64,000 nt of DNA from Peribacillus folii (lineage in GTDB: Bacteria > Bacillota > Bacilli > Bacillales > DSM-1321): NCBI RefSeq assembly GCF_030271255.1, contig NZ_JASJOM010000012.1:1-64000 (forward strand), given 5' to 3'. Shown one piece after another: positions 1 to 8,629 of this stretch; position 1 is the stretch's first letter; each line of letters opens with the position of its first letter. Made by a program: the position numbers and the translations under genes. Under the pieces are notes generated by a model. That model saw only the letters and a list, made by a program, of their open reading frames with translations, made no database searches and was not told the DNA's origin.

Positions 1-12
1 TATAAAGAAGAT

Positions 13-46
13 GGCCAATTGGACATGGAAAGGTCCAAAAATGGCC
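13..46. other. Imperfect nested hairpin at window edge
   Basis: GGCCA (13-17) pairs with TGGCC (42-46), and GGAC (21-24) with GTCC (33-36). No T-run follows, so it is only a weak structural signal. No gene is visible in bases 1-110; a neighbouring gene may lie outside the window. Confidence 0.25.
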
Positions 47-109
47 TAACATGGTGGGCTCGTAGAGCTCCAATCTCTTAACTATAGGTAAAAATCAATA
101 GGGAATTTC

Positions 110-188
110 AAAAGGGGTACGGAATTTAATAATTCCGTACCCCTTTTGTCTACAAACTGAAGAGAGGGCGCCGCTTTGCGCCCTCTCT
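110..188 (-). terminator. Composite tandem terminator downstream of gndA
   Basis: Reading the minus strand after the gndA stop, a first hairpin (AGAGAGGGCGC 161-171 pairing with 178-188) is followed by the linker CAGTTTGTAGAC and then a second perfect 17-bp hairpin (110-126 pairing with 131-147, loop TAAT at 127-130) flanked by T/A runs. The same hairpin-linker-hairpin plan recurs after efp and yqhP. Both hairpins are symmetric and could also stop transcription from the other side. Confidence 0.85.
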
Positions 189-218
189 TTTTTACGTACA
201 GTTTAAAAGGAGATAAAT

Positions 219-1631
219 TTATTTATCCATCCATTCGGTATGGAATGTACCTTCTTTATCGATGCGTTGGTACGTATGAGCTCCGAAATAATCCCGCTGT
301 GCTTGAATTAAGTTGGCTGGCAGCGTTTCAGTGCGATAGCTGTCGAAATAAGCAAGTGCAGATGACAGGCAAGGAACTGGGATTCCGTTCATTACCGCAG
401 TTGATATAACCTCACGTAAAGCCCCTTGGTAGCTCTCAACGATTCCTTGGAAGTAAGGGTCCAGCAGGAGATTGTTCAGGTTCGCTTCACGATCGTAAGC
501 ATCCTTGATTTTTTGCAGGAATTGCGCGCGGATGATGCAGCCGCCACGGAAAATCATCGCGATATCACCATATTGCAAGTTCCAGTCATTTTCTTCAGAC
601 GCTGCTTTCATTTGAGCGAAGCCTTGTGCATAGGAACAGATTTTGCTCATATAAAGTGCTTTACGAATGCTTTCGATCAAGGCCTTCTTATCGCCTGTAA
701 AGCTTTCGGCTTTTGGACCGCGCAGGATTTTGCTCGCTTCGACACGTTCGTCCTTAATGGCCGAAATGAAACGGGCGAAAACGGATTCCGTAATGATTGG
801 CAGCGGTACACCAAGATTAAGGGCACTTTGGCTTGTCCATTTTCCGGTTCCTTTTTGGCCAGCTTTATCCAAAATGACGTCAACCATCGGTTTCCCTGTT
901 TCTTCATCATACTTTTTGAAGATGTCAGCAGTAATTTCAATCAGATAGCTATCCAGTTCCCCTTCATTCCATTCGGTAAATACTTCATGGAATTCCTCAG
1001 CAGAAAGTCCAAGAAGATTTTTCATAAGGAAATAAGATTCGGAAATCAATTGCATGTCGCCATACTCGATACCGTTATGTACCATTTTCACATAATGACC
1101 TGCTCCATCCGGCCCGATATACGTACAGCAAGCATCACCATCGACTTTGGCTGAAATATCCTTCAAGATCGGTGCAACCAGTTCATAAGCTTCCTTTTGA
1201 CCGCCAGGCATGATGGAAGGACCTGTTAGCGCTCCTTCTTCCCCGCCTGAGACGCCTGTACCGATGAAATGGATGCCTAGCTTGCTTAATTCCTCATTGC
1301 GGCGTTGAGTGTCCTTGAAGAACGTATTTCCGCCATCAATGACGATGTCAGCTTTATCAAGTAACGGTTTTAATTGCTCGATGGTAGCATCGGTGGCCGC
1401 ACCGGCTTTAACCATCAATAAGACTTTTCGCGGCGTTTCCAATGATTCGACGAATTCTTCAAGTGTATATGCAGGCTTTACATTTTTGCCTTCCGCTTCC
1501 TTCATCATATCATCCGTTTTTGAACCTGAGCGATTATAAACGGATATTGAATAGCCTCTGCTTTCGATATTAAATGCAAGATTCTTACCCATTACTGCAA
1601 GTCCGATAACGCCAATCTGTTGTTTTGTCAT
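219..1631 (-). CDS. gndA: 6-phosphogluconate dehydrogenase, decarboxylating (NADP-dependent)
   Basis: Catalyses oxidative decarboxylation of 6-phosphogluconate to ribulose 5-phosphate in the cytosolic oxidative pentose phosphate pathway. The 470-residue length is normal for the family. The N-terminal Rossmann motif GLAVMG is at residues 10-15, and the substrate-site stretch [13 protein letters not shown] lies near residues 182-194. The all-helical C-terminal dimerisation domain is complete. A GGAAGG ribosome site precedes the ATG. dinB ends 45 bases upstream on the same strand with no terminator between, so readthrough is possible. A strong composite terminator follows. B. subtilis GndA (YqjI) sits in the same context next to polY1. 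Confidence 0.97.
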   Translation of the reverse strand: MTKQQIGVIGLAVMGKNLAFNIESRGYSISVYNRSGSKTDDMMKEAEGKNVKPAYTLEEFVESLETPRKVLLMVKAGAATDATIEQLKPLLDKADIVIDGGNTFFKDTQRRNEELSKLGIHFIGTGVSGGEEGALTGPSIMPGGQKEAYELVAPILKDISAKVDGDACCTYIGPDGAGHYVKMVHNGIEYGDMQLISESYFLMKNLLGLSAEEFHEVFTEWNEGELDSYLIEITADIFKKYDEETGKPMVDVILDKAGQKGTGKWTSQSALNLGVPLPIITESVFARFISAIKDERVEASKILRGPKAESFTGDKKALIESIRKALYMSKICSYAQGFAQMKAASEENDWNLQYGDIAMIFRGGCIIRAQFLQKIKDAYDREANLNNLLLDPYFQGIVESYQGALREVISTAVMNGIPVPCLSSALAYFDSYRTETLPANLIQAQRDYFGAHTYQRIDKEGTFHTEWMDK

Positions 1632-1676
1632 AATTATCTTTCCTTCCCTTCTCTATATCTTTACACAGCCCAGACA

Positions 1677-2951
1677 CTACTCTTTGCCACCTGAATGATC
1701 ATTCCTCCTTGATTGCTCAAAGAAATCCTTACTGAAGCTCGTGTCTGTTCCGATCGAACCGTTCTTCAAGGGTAATCCCTTTTTAATAATATTTTCTCCG
1801 TACTTATTTTGCAAGTGTTCCATCGCTTCATACAACGGTTCTTTTTCTGCTTCCTTTTGAAAAGAAAAAATATCCAGCTGCATGAAAGCCGACTCCTTCT
1901 CGATCACATCATAGGCGGTTACGCCAAGAAGCCTGATTCCTTCGCCGTTCCAATTTTTCATGAAAAGCTCGGCAGCTGAAGCCATTATATCCTTTTTGTC
2001 GAACACCGGGTTGGAAACGGTCCGGCTTCGGGTAATGGTGCGACGATCTTTGTATCGGATCGTCACTCCTATTTTTTGGCCAAGGAGACGCTTATTTTTC
2101 AAACGGGCAGCCACTTTCCCCGAAAGCTTTTCCAGCACACCGAGCAGTTCTTTTTGGTTCGTGGAGTCATGGGGAAGTGTGGTCGAGTTCCCGATGCTTT
2201 TATGATCAAAAATCGATTCGGGATCGACAAGCCTCGGGTCAATGCCATTAGCCCTATCTTTCAAACGAATGCCATTGATCCCAAGCAATTGCTTAAGCTG
2301 ACTGTCATGTGAACTGGCAAGCTCCCTGATCGTCATGATGCCGATCGCATGAAGTTTTTCCGAGGTCTTCTCGCCGATGCCATGCATGTCACCGACTTGC
2401 AGGGGCCAGAGCTTCTCAGGGATGTCCCTTTTCCTTAAAACGGTGATGCCCATTGGCTTCTTCATATCAGAGGCGGTCTTCGCCAGGAATTTATTAGGTG
2501 CAATCCCTATGCTGCACGGGAGATCCATCGTGTTATAAATCCGTTCCTGAATGCTTTTGGCTATTTCCAAGGGCGAACCCAATTCAGCGCATTCACTGAT
2601 ATCCAGATACCCCTCATCGATTGAAACAGGTTCAACCATATCGGTATATTGCCTCAATAAATCAAAAATGGCCAATGACGCCTTTCGATAACGTTCGAAG
2701 TTCGGCTTCTGTATGACCAATTGGGGACAGAGCTTTTTTGCCTGCCATATCGGCATCGTCGTTTTGACCCCGAATTTCCTTGCCTCATAGCTGCAGGTGA
2801 CGATGATCCCCCTTCTCTCTTCAACATTACCGGCGATGGCAAGCGGCTTGCCTTTCAAAGAAACATCATAGGACATTTCCACCGAAGCATAAAAACTATT
2901 CATGTCTACATGGAGAATGACCCTGCCATTTTTGGGATACATGTTCTTCAT
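1677..2951 (-). CDS. dinB: DNA polymerase IV (Y-family translesion polymerase)
   Basis: Error-prone Y-family polymerase for lesion bypass and stress mutagenesis; orthologue of B. subtilis PolY1/YqjH by sequence and position. The N-terminal metal-binding motif is VDMNSFYASVE, and the catalytic motif is PVSIDEGYLD with its paired acidic residues. Thumb and little-finger domains follow, ending in a basic tail. I place the start at 2951 (MKNMYPKNGR), which matches the way family members begin. The frame is open further upstream to 3038, but that extension has no good ribosome site. The chosen ATG has AAGGAAG about 14 bases upstream, rather far, so the start is moderately certain. Product about 424 residues. 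Confidence 0.93.
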   Translation of the reverse strand: MKNMYPKNGRVILHVDMNSFYASVEMSYDVSLKGKPLAIAGNVEERRGIIVTCSYEARKFGVKTTMPIWQAKKLCPQLVIQKPNFERYRKASLAIFDLLRQYTDMVEPVSIDEGYLDISECAELGSPLEIAKSIQERIYNTMDLPCSIGIAPNKFLAKTASDMKKPMGITVLRKRDIPEKLWPLQVGDMHGIGEKTSEKLHAIGIMTIRELASSHDSQLKQLLGINGIRLKDRANGIDPRLVDPESIFDHKSIGNSTTLPHDSTNQKELLGVLEKLSGKVAARLKNKRLLGQKIGVTIRYKDRRTITRSRTVSNPVFDKKDIMASAAELFMKNWNGEGIRLLGVTAYDVIEKESAFMQLDIFSFQKEAEKEPLYEAMEHLQNKYGENIIKKGLPLKNGSIGTDTSFSKDFFEQSRRNDHSGGKE

Positions 2952-3303
2952 TTTGACCGTCGTCACTTCCTTGTAAAAATAAAAAAACATCGGATAGCGG
3001 GGTCCATAAAAAACAAGTTCTTTTAAAGATAACCCCATTTACAGGTGGACAAACCAGGTACGGTGCTTGTCGCTTCAAGAAAAACAGCCATCATTTCATT
3101 GATGACTGTACATGTCTTCTTGCCACTTCTTAAATACACGCTACTGGCGGGATCAAGATTGGTACCGGCGGCTAATAACGCGGAATCCCTGCTGCCACTC
3201 CTGTTCCGATCGAAGCAAAAAACACGGGATGTGCAGCCCCTTTCACCTACAACATGGCTTTATTGAAAAAGAGGCTCCAGTGATCCCAGCATTTTTCACT
3301 TCA
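2952..3303. other. Gap between pepT-like gene and dinB, no supported gene
   Basis: About 350 bases without a convincing gene. On the minus strand one frame is open for 78 codons (3259 down to 3026, stop at 3023-3025), but it lacks a start codon near its beginning. Other frames are short. A ribosome-site-like GGTGAAAGGGG near 3240 precedes only a 17-codon frame starting with GTG. No strong hairpin with a T-run was found, so the upstream peptidase gene may be co-transcribed into dinB. Confidence 0.4.
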
Positions 3304-4422
3304 TCATGCGGATACTTCCTGAATGATGCTTACGACCATTTCAGCAAGTTTCGTCAATTCTTCAACCGGAATTCTTTCATTTGTAGTATGAATATCTTCA
3401 TAGCCGACTGCAAGATTGACAGTAGGGATTCCAAAACCAGCAATGACATTCGCATCGCTTCCGCCGCCGCTTTTAACAAGCTCGCATGGACGGCCAATTT
3501 TTCCCGCTGCCTTTCTAGCAACTTCGACGACATGATCACCGGCCCCATATTTGAAACCTGGATACATGACTGTCACTTCCACTTCAGCGCGTCCGCCCAT
3601 TTCAATGGCGGCCGTCTCGAATGCTTCTTTCATTCTCGCTACCTGTTTTTCCATCTTTTCAGGCACTAGGGATCTTGCTTCTGCCAGGATTTCCACATGG
3701 TCACAAACGATATTCGTTTGCTGCCCTCCTTGGAAACGGCCGATGTTAGCTGTCGTTTCCTCGTCGATACGGCCCAATGGCATTCTTGAAATCGCTTTGG
3801 AAGCAATCGTGATTGCTGAAACCCCTTTTTCGGGAGCCACACCAGCATGGGCGGTTTTGCCCAAAATGGTTGCAGACACTTTCGCCTGAGTAGGTGCAGC
3901 GACCACCACATTCCCCACTTTTCCGTCACTGTCAAGCGCAAAACCGAATTTTGCCGTTACAAGCGAGCGATCCATCGCTTTCGCTCCAACCAATCCGGAT
4001 TCTTCCCCGACCGTGATGATGAATTCGATTGTTCCATGCTCAATATTTTGTTCCTTCAACACTTTTAGCGTTTCTAACATGACCGCCAATCCCGCTTTGT
4101 CATCCGCCCCTAAAATGGTCGTTCCGTCTGACACTATGTATCCATCCTTAATGGAAGGCTTGATGCCCTGACCAGGCACTACCGTGTCCATATGGGAAGT
4201 GAAATAGATGGTATCTACACCTTCCTTCGTTCCTTTAAGCGTACATATTAAATTACCTGCACCATGACCGGTAACGGCTGTTGTATCATCTTCAAAAACC
4301 TCTACACCTAATGCCGTGAATTTTTCCTTCAGGACTTTGGCGATGGCTGCTTCATTTTTCGTTTCGGAATCGATTTGCACCAATTCCATGAATTCACTTA
4401 CGATACGTTCTTCATTAATCAT
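3304..4422 (-). CDS. yqjE: M20-family peptidase, PepT-like (YqjE)
   Basis: A 372-residue di-zinc metallopeptidase of the M20 family, closest to the tripeptidase-T-like YqjE of B. subtilis; probably a cytosolic aminopeptidase acting on small peptides. Metal and catalytic motifs are in order: SHMDTV near residue 75, GADDKAG near residue 105, GEESG near residue 138 and a late ligand in the DIHTTNE region. The dimerisation domain sits between the halves of the catalytic domain. GGAGG precedes the ATG by 9 bases. It is separated from the carboxyltransferase gene upstream by a terminator. The true peptide substrate cannot be read from the sequence. Confidence 0.9.
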   Translation of the reverse strand: MINEERIVSEFMELVQIDSETKNEAAIAKVLKEKFTALGVEVFEDDTTAVTGHGAGNLICTLKGTKEGVDTIYFTSHMDTVVPGQGIKPSIKDGYIVSDGTTILGADDKAGLAVMLETLKVLKEQNIEHGTIEFIITVGEESGLVGAKAMDRSLVTAKFGFALDSDGKVGNVVVAAPTQAKVSATILGKTAHAGVAPEKGVSAITIASKAISRMPLGRIDEETTANIGRFQGGQQTNIVCDHVEILAEARSLVPEKMEKQVARMKEAFETAAIEMGGRAEVEVTVMYPGFKYGAGDHVVEVARKAAGKIGRPCELVKSGGGSDANVIAGFGIPTVNLAVGYEDIHTTNERIPVEELTKLAEMVVSIIQEVSA

Positions 4423-4590
4423 AAAATAAAACCTCCAAAAAAGTTTTCCTCTTTAATTATACTTCTAAAAGCTGCGCTCCGGCAAATAATGTGAAGGCGA
4501 ATCGTCGCCGACCTAGCTTTTTAAGTTCCGTCCGCTAAAGATGCGGTATGGATCACTCCCAGTTATCTTCATTACTAAAAGAAGGGAAAA

Positions 4591-4615
4591 AACCCAAACA
4601 GATAACGTTTGGGTT
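4591..4615 (-). terminator. Terminator of the mce-yqjD operon
   Basis: AACCCAAAC (4591-4599) pairs perfectly with GTTTGGGTT (4607-4615). On the minus strand the right side runs into TTTTTTCCC. It lies 16 bases after the carboxyltransferase stop codon. Confidence 0.85.
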
Positions 4616-4630
4616 CTTTGTCATATGAGA

Positions 4631-6184
4631 TCACAGCGGGATATTGCCGTGTTTTTTCCATGGCCGTTTTTCTTTTTTATTGCGCAGCATTTCAAGCGAT
4701 TGAATGATCTTGATCCTGGTTTCCCGGGGATCAATGACATCATCGACCATTCCAAGGCTTGCAGCGACATAAGGATTGGCGAATTTATCCCGATATTCTT
4801 CAATTTTTGCCGCTCGGGTAGCATCCGGATCTTCGCTTTGTTGGATCTCACGGGCAAAGATGATATTTGCCGCTCCAGCAGAGCCCATGACCGCAATTTC
4901 GGCATTCGGCCAGGCAAACGTGAGATCGGCACCGATAGATTTACTATTAAGCGCCACATAGGCCCCGCCGTAAGCTTTGCGAAGAATGATCGTCAACTTT
5001 GGAACGGTTGCCTCGGAGTAAGCATAGAGAAGCTTTGCACCATGGCGGATAATTCCGCCATGCTCCTGCTTGACACCCGGAAAGAATCCTGAAACATCTT
5101 CGAACGTAACCAGGGGAATGTTGAACGAGTCACAAAAACGGATGAAACGGGCAGCCTTATCGGATGAATCAATATCCAGCCCGCCAGCCAACACTTTAGG
5201 CTGGTTACAGACAAGTCCCACCGATTTCCCTTTGATCCGTGCCAAGCCAATTACGATATTTTTAGCGAAGCCCTCTTGCACTTCCAAGAAAGACCCCTCA
5301 TCGACGACTTGCTCCAACACTTTCCGAACATCATATGGACGGATTCCTTCAAAAGGGACGACATCCGTTAAATCCGGACGGTAATCATCTTCACCTTCGA
5401 TTTGGAAAACCGGCGGCTTTTCTTCATTATTTTGTGGCAAATAGCTCAGGAGACGTCTAACGTCAGCCAAGACTTGTTCTTCGGAAGCGCCCTTGAAATG
5501 AGCATTTCCGCTTATGGTATTATGTACGGTCGCTCCTCCCAGTCCTTCTGATGAAATCTTTTCACCCGTCACCGTCTCAATCACTTTTGGACCGGTAATG
5601 AACATTTGGCTCGTTTTCTCCACCATGAAGACGAAGTCGGTGATGGCTGGGGAATATACGGCTCCGCCTGCACAAGGTCCCATGATAACGGAAATTTGCG
5701 GGATGACTCCCGAGTAAATGGAGTTGCGATAAAAAATATGGCCATATCCGTCAAGAGAAACCACCCCTTCTTGTATGCGCGCACCGCCAGAATCATTCAA
5801 ACCAATGAAGGGAGCACCATTTTCAGCTGCCAAATCCATGACATTGGCAATTTTCAATGCATGCATTTCCCCTAGTGCACCTCCAAACACGGTGAAATCC
5901 TGTGAAAACAAATAGATGTCACGGCCGTTTACTTTTCCGTAGCCCGTAACAACCCCTTCTCCAGGTCCTTCTTCCTTCTCCATGCCGAAATTGGTGTTGC
6001 GATGTTTGATGAAGGGATTAAGTTCAATGAACGTGCCAGGATCGACCAACAGATCGATCCTTTCCCTTGCCGTGAGTTTTTCCTTTTCATGCTGCTTGTC
6101 GATTCTTTCTTCACCGCCGCCCATTTCCACTTTTCGGCGCCTGTCATATAAATCATTGATCGCTCCATAAATGTCGTCTGTCAT
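4631..6184 (-). CDS. yqjD: Acyl-CoA carboxylase beta subunit (propionyl-/methylmalonyl-CoA carboxyltransferase)
   Basis: Biotin-dependent carboxyltransferase subunit of 517 residues with the two crotonase-fold halves expected of PccB/MmdA. It binds the acyl-CoA in the N-half (SGGARIQEG, GPCAGGAVYSPA) and biotin in the C-half (DVSGFFPGVKQE, RKAYGGAYVAL). Most likely it converts propionyl-CoA to methylmalonyl-CoA, since it overlaps mce by 4 bases (ATGA) and mutAB lies nearby. The biotin carboxylase and carrier subunits are not in this operon; accB-accC elsewhere in the window, or other genes, could supply them. An alternative is the alpha subunit of methylmalonyl-CoA decarboxylase, but no membrane partners are present. 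Confidence 0.9.
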   Translation of the reverse strand: MTDDIYGAINDLYDRRRKVEMGGGEERIDKQHEKEKLTARERIDLLVDPGTFIELNPFIKHRNTNFGMEKEEGPGEGVVTGYGKVNGRDIYLFSQDFTVFGGALGEMHALKIANVMDLAAENGAPFIGLNDSGGARIQEGVVSLDGYGHIFYRNSIYSGVIPQISVIMGPCAGGAVYSPAITDFVFMVEKTSQMFITGPKVIETVTGEKISSEGLGGATVHNTISGNAHFKGASEEQVLADVRRLLSYLPQNNEEKPPVFQIEGEDDYRPDLTDVVPFEGIRPYDVRKVLEQVVDEGSFLEVQEGFAKNIVIGLARIKGKSVGLVCNQPKVLAGGLDIDSSDKAARFIRFCDSFNIPLVTFEDVSGFFPGVKQEHGGIIRHGAKLLYAYSEATVPKLTIILRKAYGGAYVALNSKSIGADLTFAWPNAEIAVMGSAGAANIIFAREIQQSEDPDATRAAKIEEYRDKFANPYVAASLGMVDDVIDPRETRIKIIQSLEMLRNKKEKRPWKKHGNIPL

Positions 6185-6606
6185 CCCTGTTCCTCCTTCG
6201 GTAGACCTGGTTCACAAAGTTCATACAATACACCCGCAGTGGACTTGGGATGAACGAAAGCAACATCCGCATCGTGCGCTCCCTTTCGTGATGTATCATC
6301 AATCATCCGTATTCCTGATTCTCTCAATACTTTAATCCGGGCTTCAATATCGTCTACACCGAGAGCAACGTGATGGATACCCTCACCACGCTTTTCGATG
6401 AACTTGGCGACGGGACTTTCGGATGATAACGCTTCCAATAATTCCAAACGTGTATTGCCGGCCAAGATAAACGCCACCTTCACTCCTTGGCTTTCGACAA
6501 TTTCGATTCCTTCAAGTTCCAACTTCAGCGTTTCCGTGTAGAGCGGCAAAGACTCCTCAAGTGACCTGACCGCAATACCGATATGATCAATCTGTTTAAT
6601 CATCAT
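6181..6606 (-). CDS. mce: Methylmalonyl-CoA epimerase
   Basis: A 141-residue protein of the vicinal-oxygen-chelate (glyoxalase) fold that interconverts (S)- and (R)-methylmalonyl-CoA, feeding the B12-dependent mutase. Two beta-alpha-beta-beta-beta modules are visible: DHIGIAVRSLEESLPLY at the start and IHHVALGVDDIEARI near residue 76. Metal ligands fit H8, the histidine in GIHHVALGV and the glutamate in VLYELCEPG. First gene of a two-gene operon with the carboxyltransferase. The divergent partner is prli42. Length is normal for the family. Confidence 0.93.
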   Translation of the reverse strand: MMIKQIDHIGIAVRSLEESLPLYTETLKLELEGIEIVESQGVKVAFILAGNTRLELLEALSSESPVAKFIEKRGEGIHHVALGVDDIEARIKVLRESGIRMIDDTSRKGAHDADVAFVHPKSTAGVLYELCEPGLPKEEQG

Positions 6607-6704
6607 CCAGCCCCCTTAATCAATCTTGGTCGCTTCTCTTAAAATATGTCTATCATTCCAACGGAATCCCAAGATTCAAAATAATATGAACATTACACTT
6701 TTAC

Positions 6705-6733
6705 TTGTTTCTGCTAATTGTACACGTTAAAAT
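6705..6733 (+). promoter_or_regulatory. Candidate sigma-A promoter for prli42
   Basis: TTGTTT (6705-6710) and TAAAAT (6728-6733) are separated by 17 bases. The start codon of the small gene lies 35 bases downstream. Confidence 0.55.
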
Positions 6734-6767
6734 GAAATCAATTAAACTGTTAAGAGGGAGAGAGCAT

Positions 6768-6863
6768 ATGGGAAACAAAAAAATGAGAAAAATCGTTGTG
6801 TATTTAATGCTTATCTCAATGATATTAACAACGTTATTGTCAGGCATTGCATTTCTTTTGTAA
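6768..6863 (+). CDS. prli42: Stressosome-associated membrane miniprotein Prli42
   Basis: A 31-codon gene (ATG 6768, TAA 6861-6863). The product starts MGNKKMRKIVVYLMLISM and continues as one hydrophobic helix ending in FLL. The short basic N-terminus, a single membrane span and the 31-residue length match Prli42, the Listeria/Bacillus miniprotein that tethers the stressosome protein RsbR to the membrane. A GAGGGAGAGAG ribosome site lies just upstream, a 17-bp-spaced promoter precedes it, and a hairpin follows the stop. It lies divergent from mce. Identity rests on recognition of the short sequence; the function in this organism is inferred from Listeria work. Confidence 0.85.
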   Translation: MGNKKMRKIVVYLMLISMILTTLLSGIAFLL

Positions 6864-6878
6864 TAGATACTAAATGGG

Positions 6879-6900
6879 GAGGGGAGCCTAAGCTTCCCTC
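6879..6900. terminator. Bidirectional hairpin between prli42 and L,D-transpeptidase
   Basis: GAGGGGAGC (6879-6887) pairs with GCTTCCCTC (6892-6900), with loop CTAA. TCTTTATTTTA follows on the plus strand. It lies between two convergent genes. Confidence 0.7.
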
Positions 6901-6903
6901 TCT

Positions 6904-7419
6904 TTATTTTATCGCGCCACTTTTTATCGCCAATGTCTTAAAGTCCTCGGCTGAATGGGTGATCAACACCTTTGTGCCGGCATCGACTTTGTCGTACAAG
7001 CGCTCTACATCGGATTTATGCATGCGCACACAGCCATTTGAAATGAATTTTCCGATCGAGGACGGTTGATTCGTGCCGTGGATCCCGTAAATCCTTCCAT
7101 CGGTATTTCGGGCGTCAAACCCGATCCACCTCGACCCCAATGGATTCCTGGGATCGCCTCCGGGGATATTCTTTTTTCTATAGTATGGATTGACGGCTTT
7201 CACCTTGATGGTGAATATTCCTTCAGGTGTCAGCTCCTGGCTCTTCCCGGTACCGACTGGCAGTATCTCCTTGATTTCGTTATCATCGATGAACGCCAAT
7301 TTGTTGCTGGCTTTATTGATGATGATGAAAGCATCGCCAGGCTTGACCGAGTGGGGTTCGGCATGTACAGACAGCGGCCACAGCGAAAACATAAGCATGA
7401 AAGAAAGGATCCTTCTCAT
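6904..7419 (-). CDS. Secreted L,D-transpeptidase (YkuD domain)
   Basis: Cell-wall enzyme expected to form or exchange L,D peptide cross-links outside the membrane. From the start at 7419 the product is 171 residues: a basic start, a hydrophobic core and a signal-peptidase site after VHA near residue 20, then a YkuD catalytic domain. The catalytic motif is clear: H114 in YGIHGTN and C130 in SNGCVRM. AAAGGA lies 10 bases before this ATG. An upstream in-frame start at 7458 would overlap the yqjA-like gene and destroy the signal peptide. No LysM or other wall-binding domain is present. The position matches B. subtilis yqjB. Confidence 0.88.
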   Translation of the reverse strand: MRRILSFMLMFSLWPLSVHAEPHSVKPGDAFIIINKASNKLAFIDDNEIKEILPVGTGKSQELTPEGIFTIKVKAVNPYYRKKNIPGGDPRNPLGSRWIGFDARNTDGRIYGIHGTNQPSSIGKFISNGCVRMHKSDVERLYDKVDAGTKVLITHSAEDFKTLAIKSGAIK

Positions 7420-7450
7420 TCGTCTCAATTCCTTTACCTTTTTGCTTAGT

Positions 7451-8440
7451 TTAAGCAAAGTGCCTCTTCTTCATTCGGTGTTTGTTATGCTTAGGCAATC
7501 CCTTGAAGGAATGCTTCAGCAAAAGGTAACGCTCCATTTCCTTCATGAGCTGCAATAATGCAGCCCTGGATTCAAACTCTTCCCTCGTTTGCGGAAGTGC
7601 CATTCCCCTAAAAAAGATCTCCAGCTCCTCAAGCTTCTTCAAATAAATGATGGCGGTATTTTGGGGATGGACGTTTTCGGCCAGGTCTTCGATGAAATTC
7701 GCCACGATGCCGCTTTGCTTGACGACCAGAGGAATATTCGTGACTAAAGGAAGGATGCGCTCTATTATTTCAAATTGCTTTTCACGCATCTTGAAATAAT
7801 GGTAATACAGATCTTCTTCCCTTAAAAAATGATTTTCCACGTCCCTGAAAGCAAGGCTCTTGGCTTCATTAAGAAGATCGGCCGTTTCAGTGATTTCCTT
7901 TCCGCCCCATGTGTGATCATTATCCCGTAGGTAACGGACGATCCCCATCAGGATTTCACTGAAGTTCGTTTCAATACGCTCCTGATAGGCCAACAGCTTA
8001 TCATCGACACTAGGCATGTACAGATTCATGACCAGCGCCACCCCAATTCCGACGGCAATCAATATCGTTTCATTCAACAGTAAGGAAAAAGTGATGTGTC
8101 CAGATCCATATAGATGCAGGATGATGACACAGCTCGTAACAATTCCCTCATTAATCTTCAGGGCAACGGTCGTTGGAATGAAGATCAAAAGAATCAATCC
8201 AATGACCAGTGGATTGAAGGCGATGAAATGAAACATCAGGGAAGAATAGGCCATTGCAATTAAGCAAGCTAAAAAACGGTGCCAGGAGGCATACACCGAC
8301 TTTTTTTTCGTAACCTGGATACATAAAATCGTAATGATTCCAGCAGACGCGAAATTTTCCAGATTAAGCATTTGTGAAATAATGATTGCCAAGGTAGCCC
8401 CTAAAGCGGTCTTAATCGTTCTGTATCCGATTTTGAACAT
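7451..8440 (-). CDS. yqjA: Aromatic acid exporter-like membrane protein (YqjA, DUF939 type)
   Basis: A 329-residue protein with an N-terminal half of about four to five hydrophobic segments (residues roughly 8-150) and a soluble, helical C-terminal half with heptad-like charged stretches. This is the architecture of the ArAE_1 / ArAE_1_C (DUF939) family, related to fusaric-acid-resistance and aromatic-acid exporters. No transport substrate is known for the Bacillus members. The C-terminus ends in a very basic histidine/lysine-rich tail. The L,D-transpeptidase gene begins 32 bases downstream, so they may share a transcript. Confidence 0.82.
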   Translation of the reverse strand: MFKIGYRTIKTALGATLAIIISQMLNLENFASAGIITILCIQVTKKKSVYASWHRFLACLIAMAYSSLMFHFIAFNPLVIGLILLIFIPTTVALKINEGIVTSCVIILHLYGSGHITFSLLLNETILIAVGIGVALVMNLYMPSVDDKLLAYQERIETNFSEILMGIVRYLRDNDHTWGGKEITETADLLNEAKSLAFRDVENHFLREEDLYYHYFKMREKQFEIIERILPLVTNIPLVVKQSGIVANFIEDLAENVHPQNTAIIYLKKLEELEIFFRGMALPQTREEFESRAALLQLMKEMERYLLLKHSFKGLPKHNKHRMKKRHFA

Positions 8441-8577
8441 TGTTATGTATCACCTGGCTCTTTCGCTATCTATAATAATACTATCAGGATTGCAGAAATT
8501 TTCACAGTCCTTTGACCAGGAAATTTTCGATTTTTCTAAATACATTCCTTCAAGAATACGTTATAGGAATAAAATAA

Positions 8578-8610
8578 AAAAAGGCAACCTGAATGTCACC
8601 TTTTTTTGAT
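8578..8610 (-). terminator. Terminator of the art operon
   Basis: An A-tract followed by GGCAAC and, after a short loop, GTCACC followed by a T-tract form an imperfect hairpin. On the minus strand it ends in TTTTTTTATTTT, 20 bases after artM. Confidence 0.7.
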
Positions 8611-8629
8611 TATATACTATTTGCTCCGC

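Noticed and set aside
426-1154. 242-codon plus-strand frame inside gndA
   Set aside because: Antisense shadow of a clear 6-phosphogluconate dehydrogenase gene; no ribosome site and a protein with no recognisable domain.
3112-3669. 185-codon plus-strand frame across the dinB-peptidase gap
   Set aside because: Two thirds lie antisense to the peptidase gene; no ribosome site and composition unlike neighbouring proteins.
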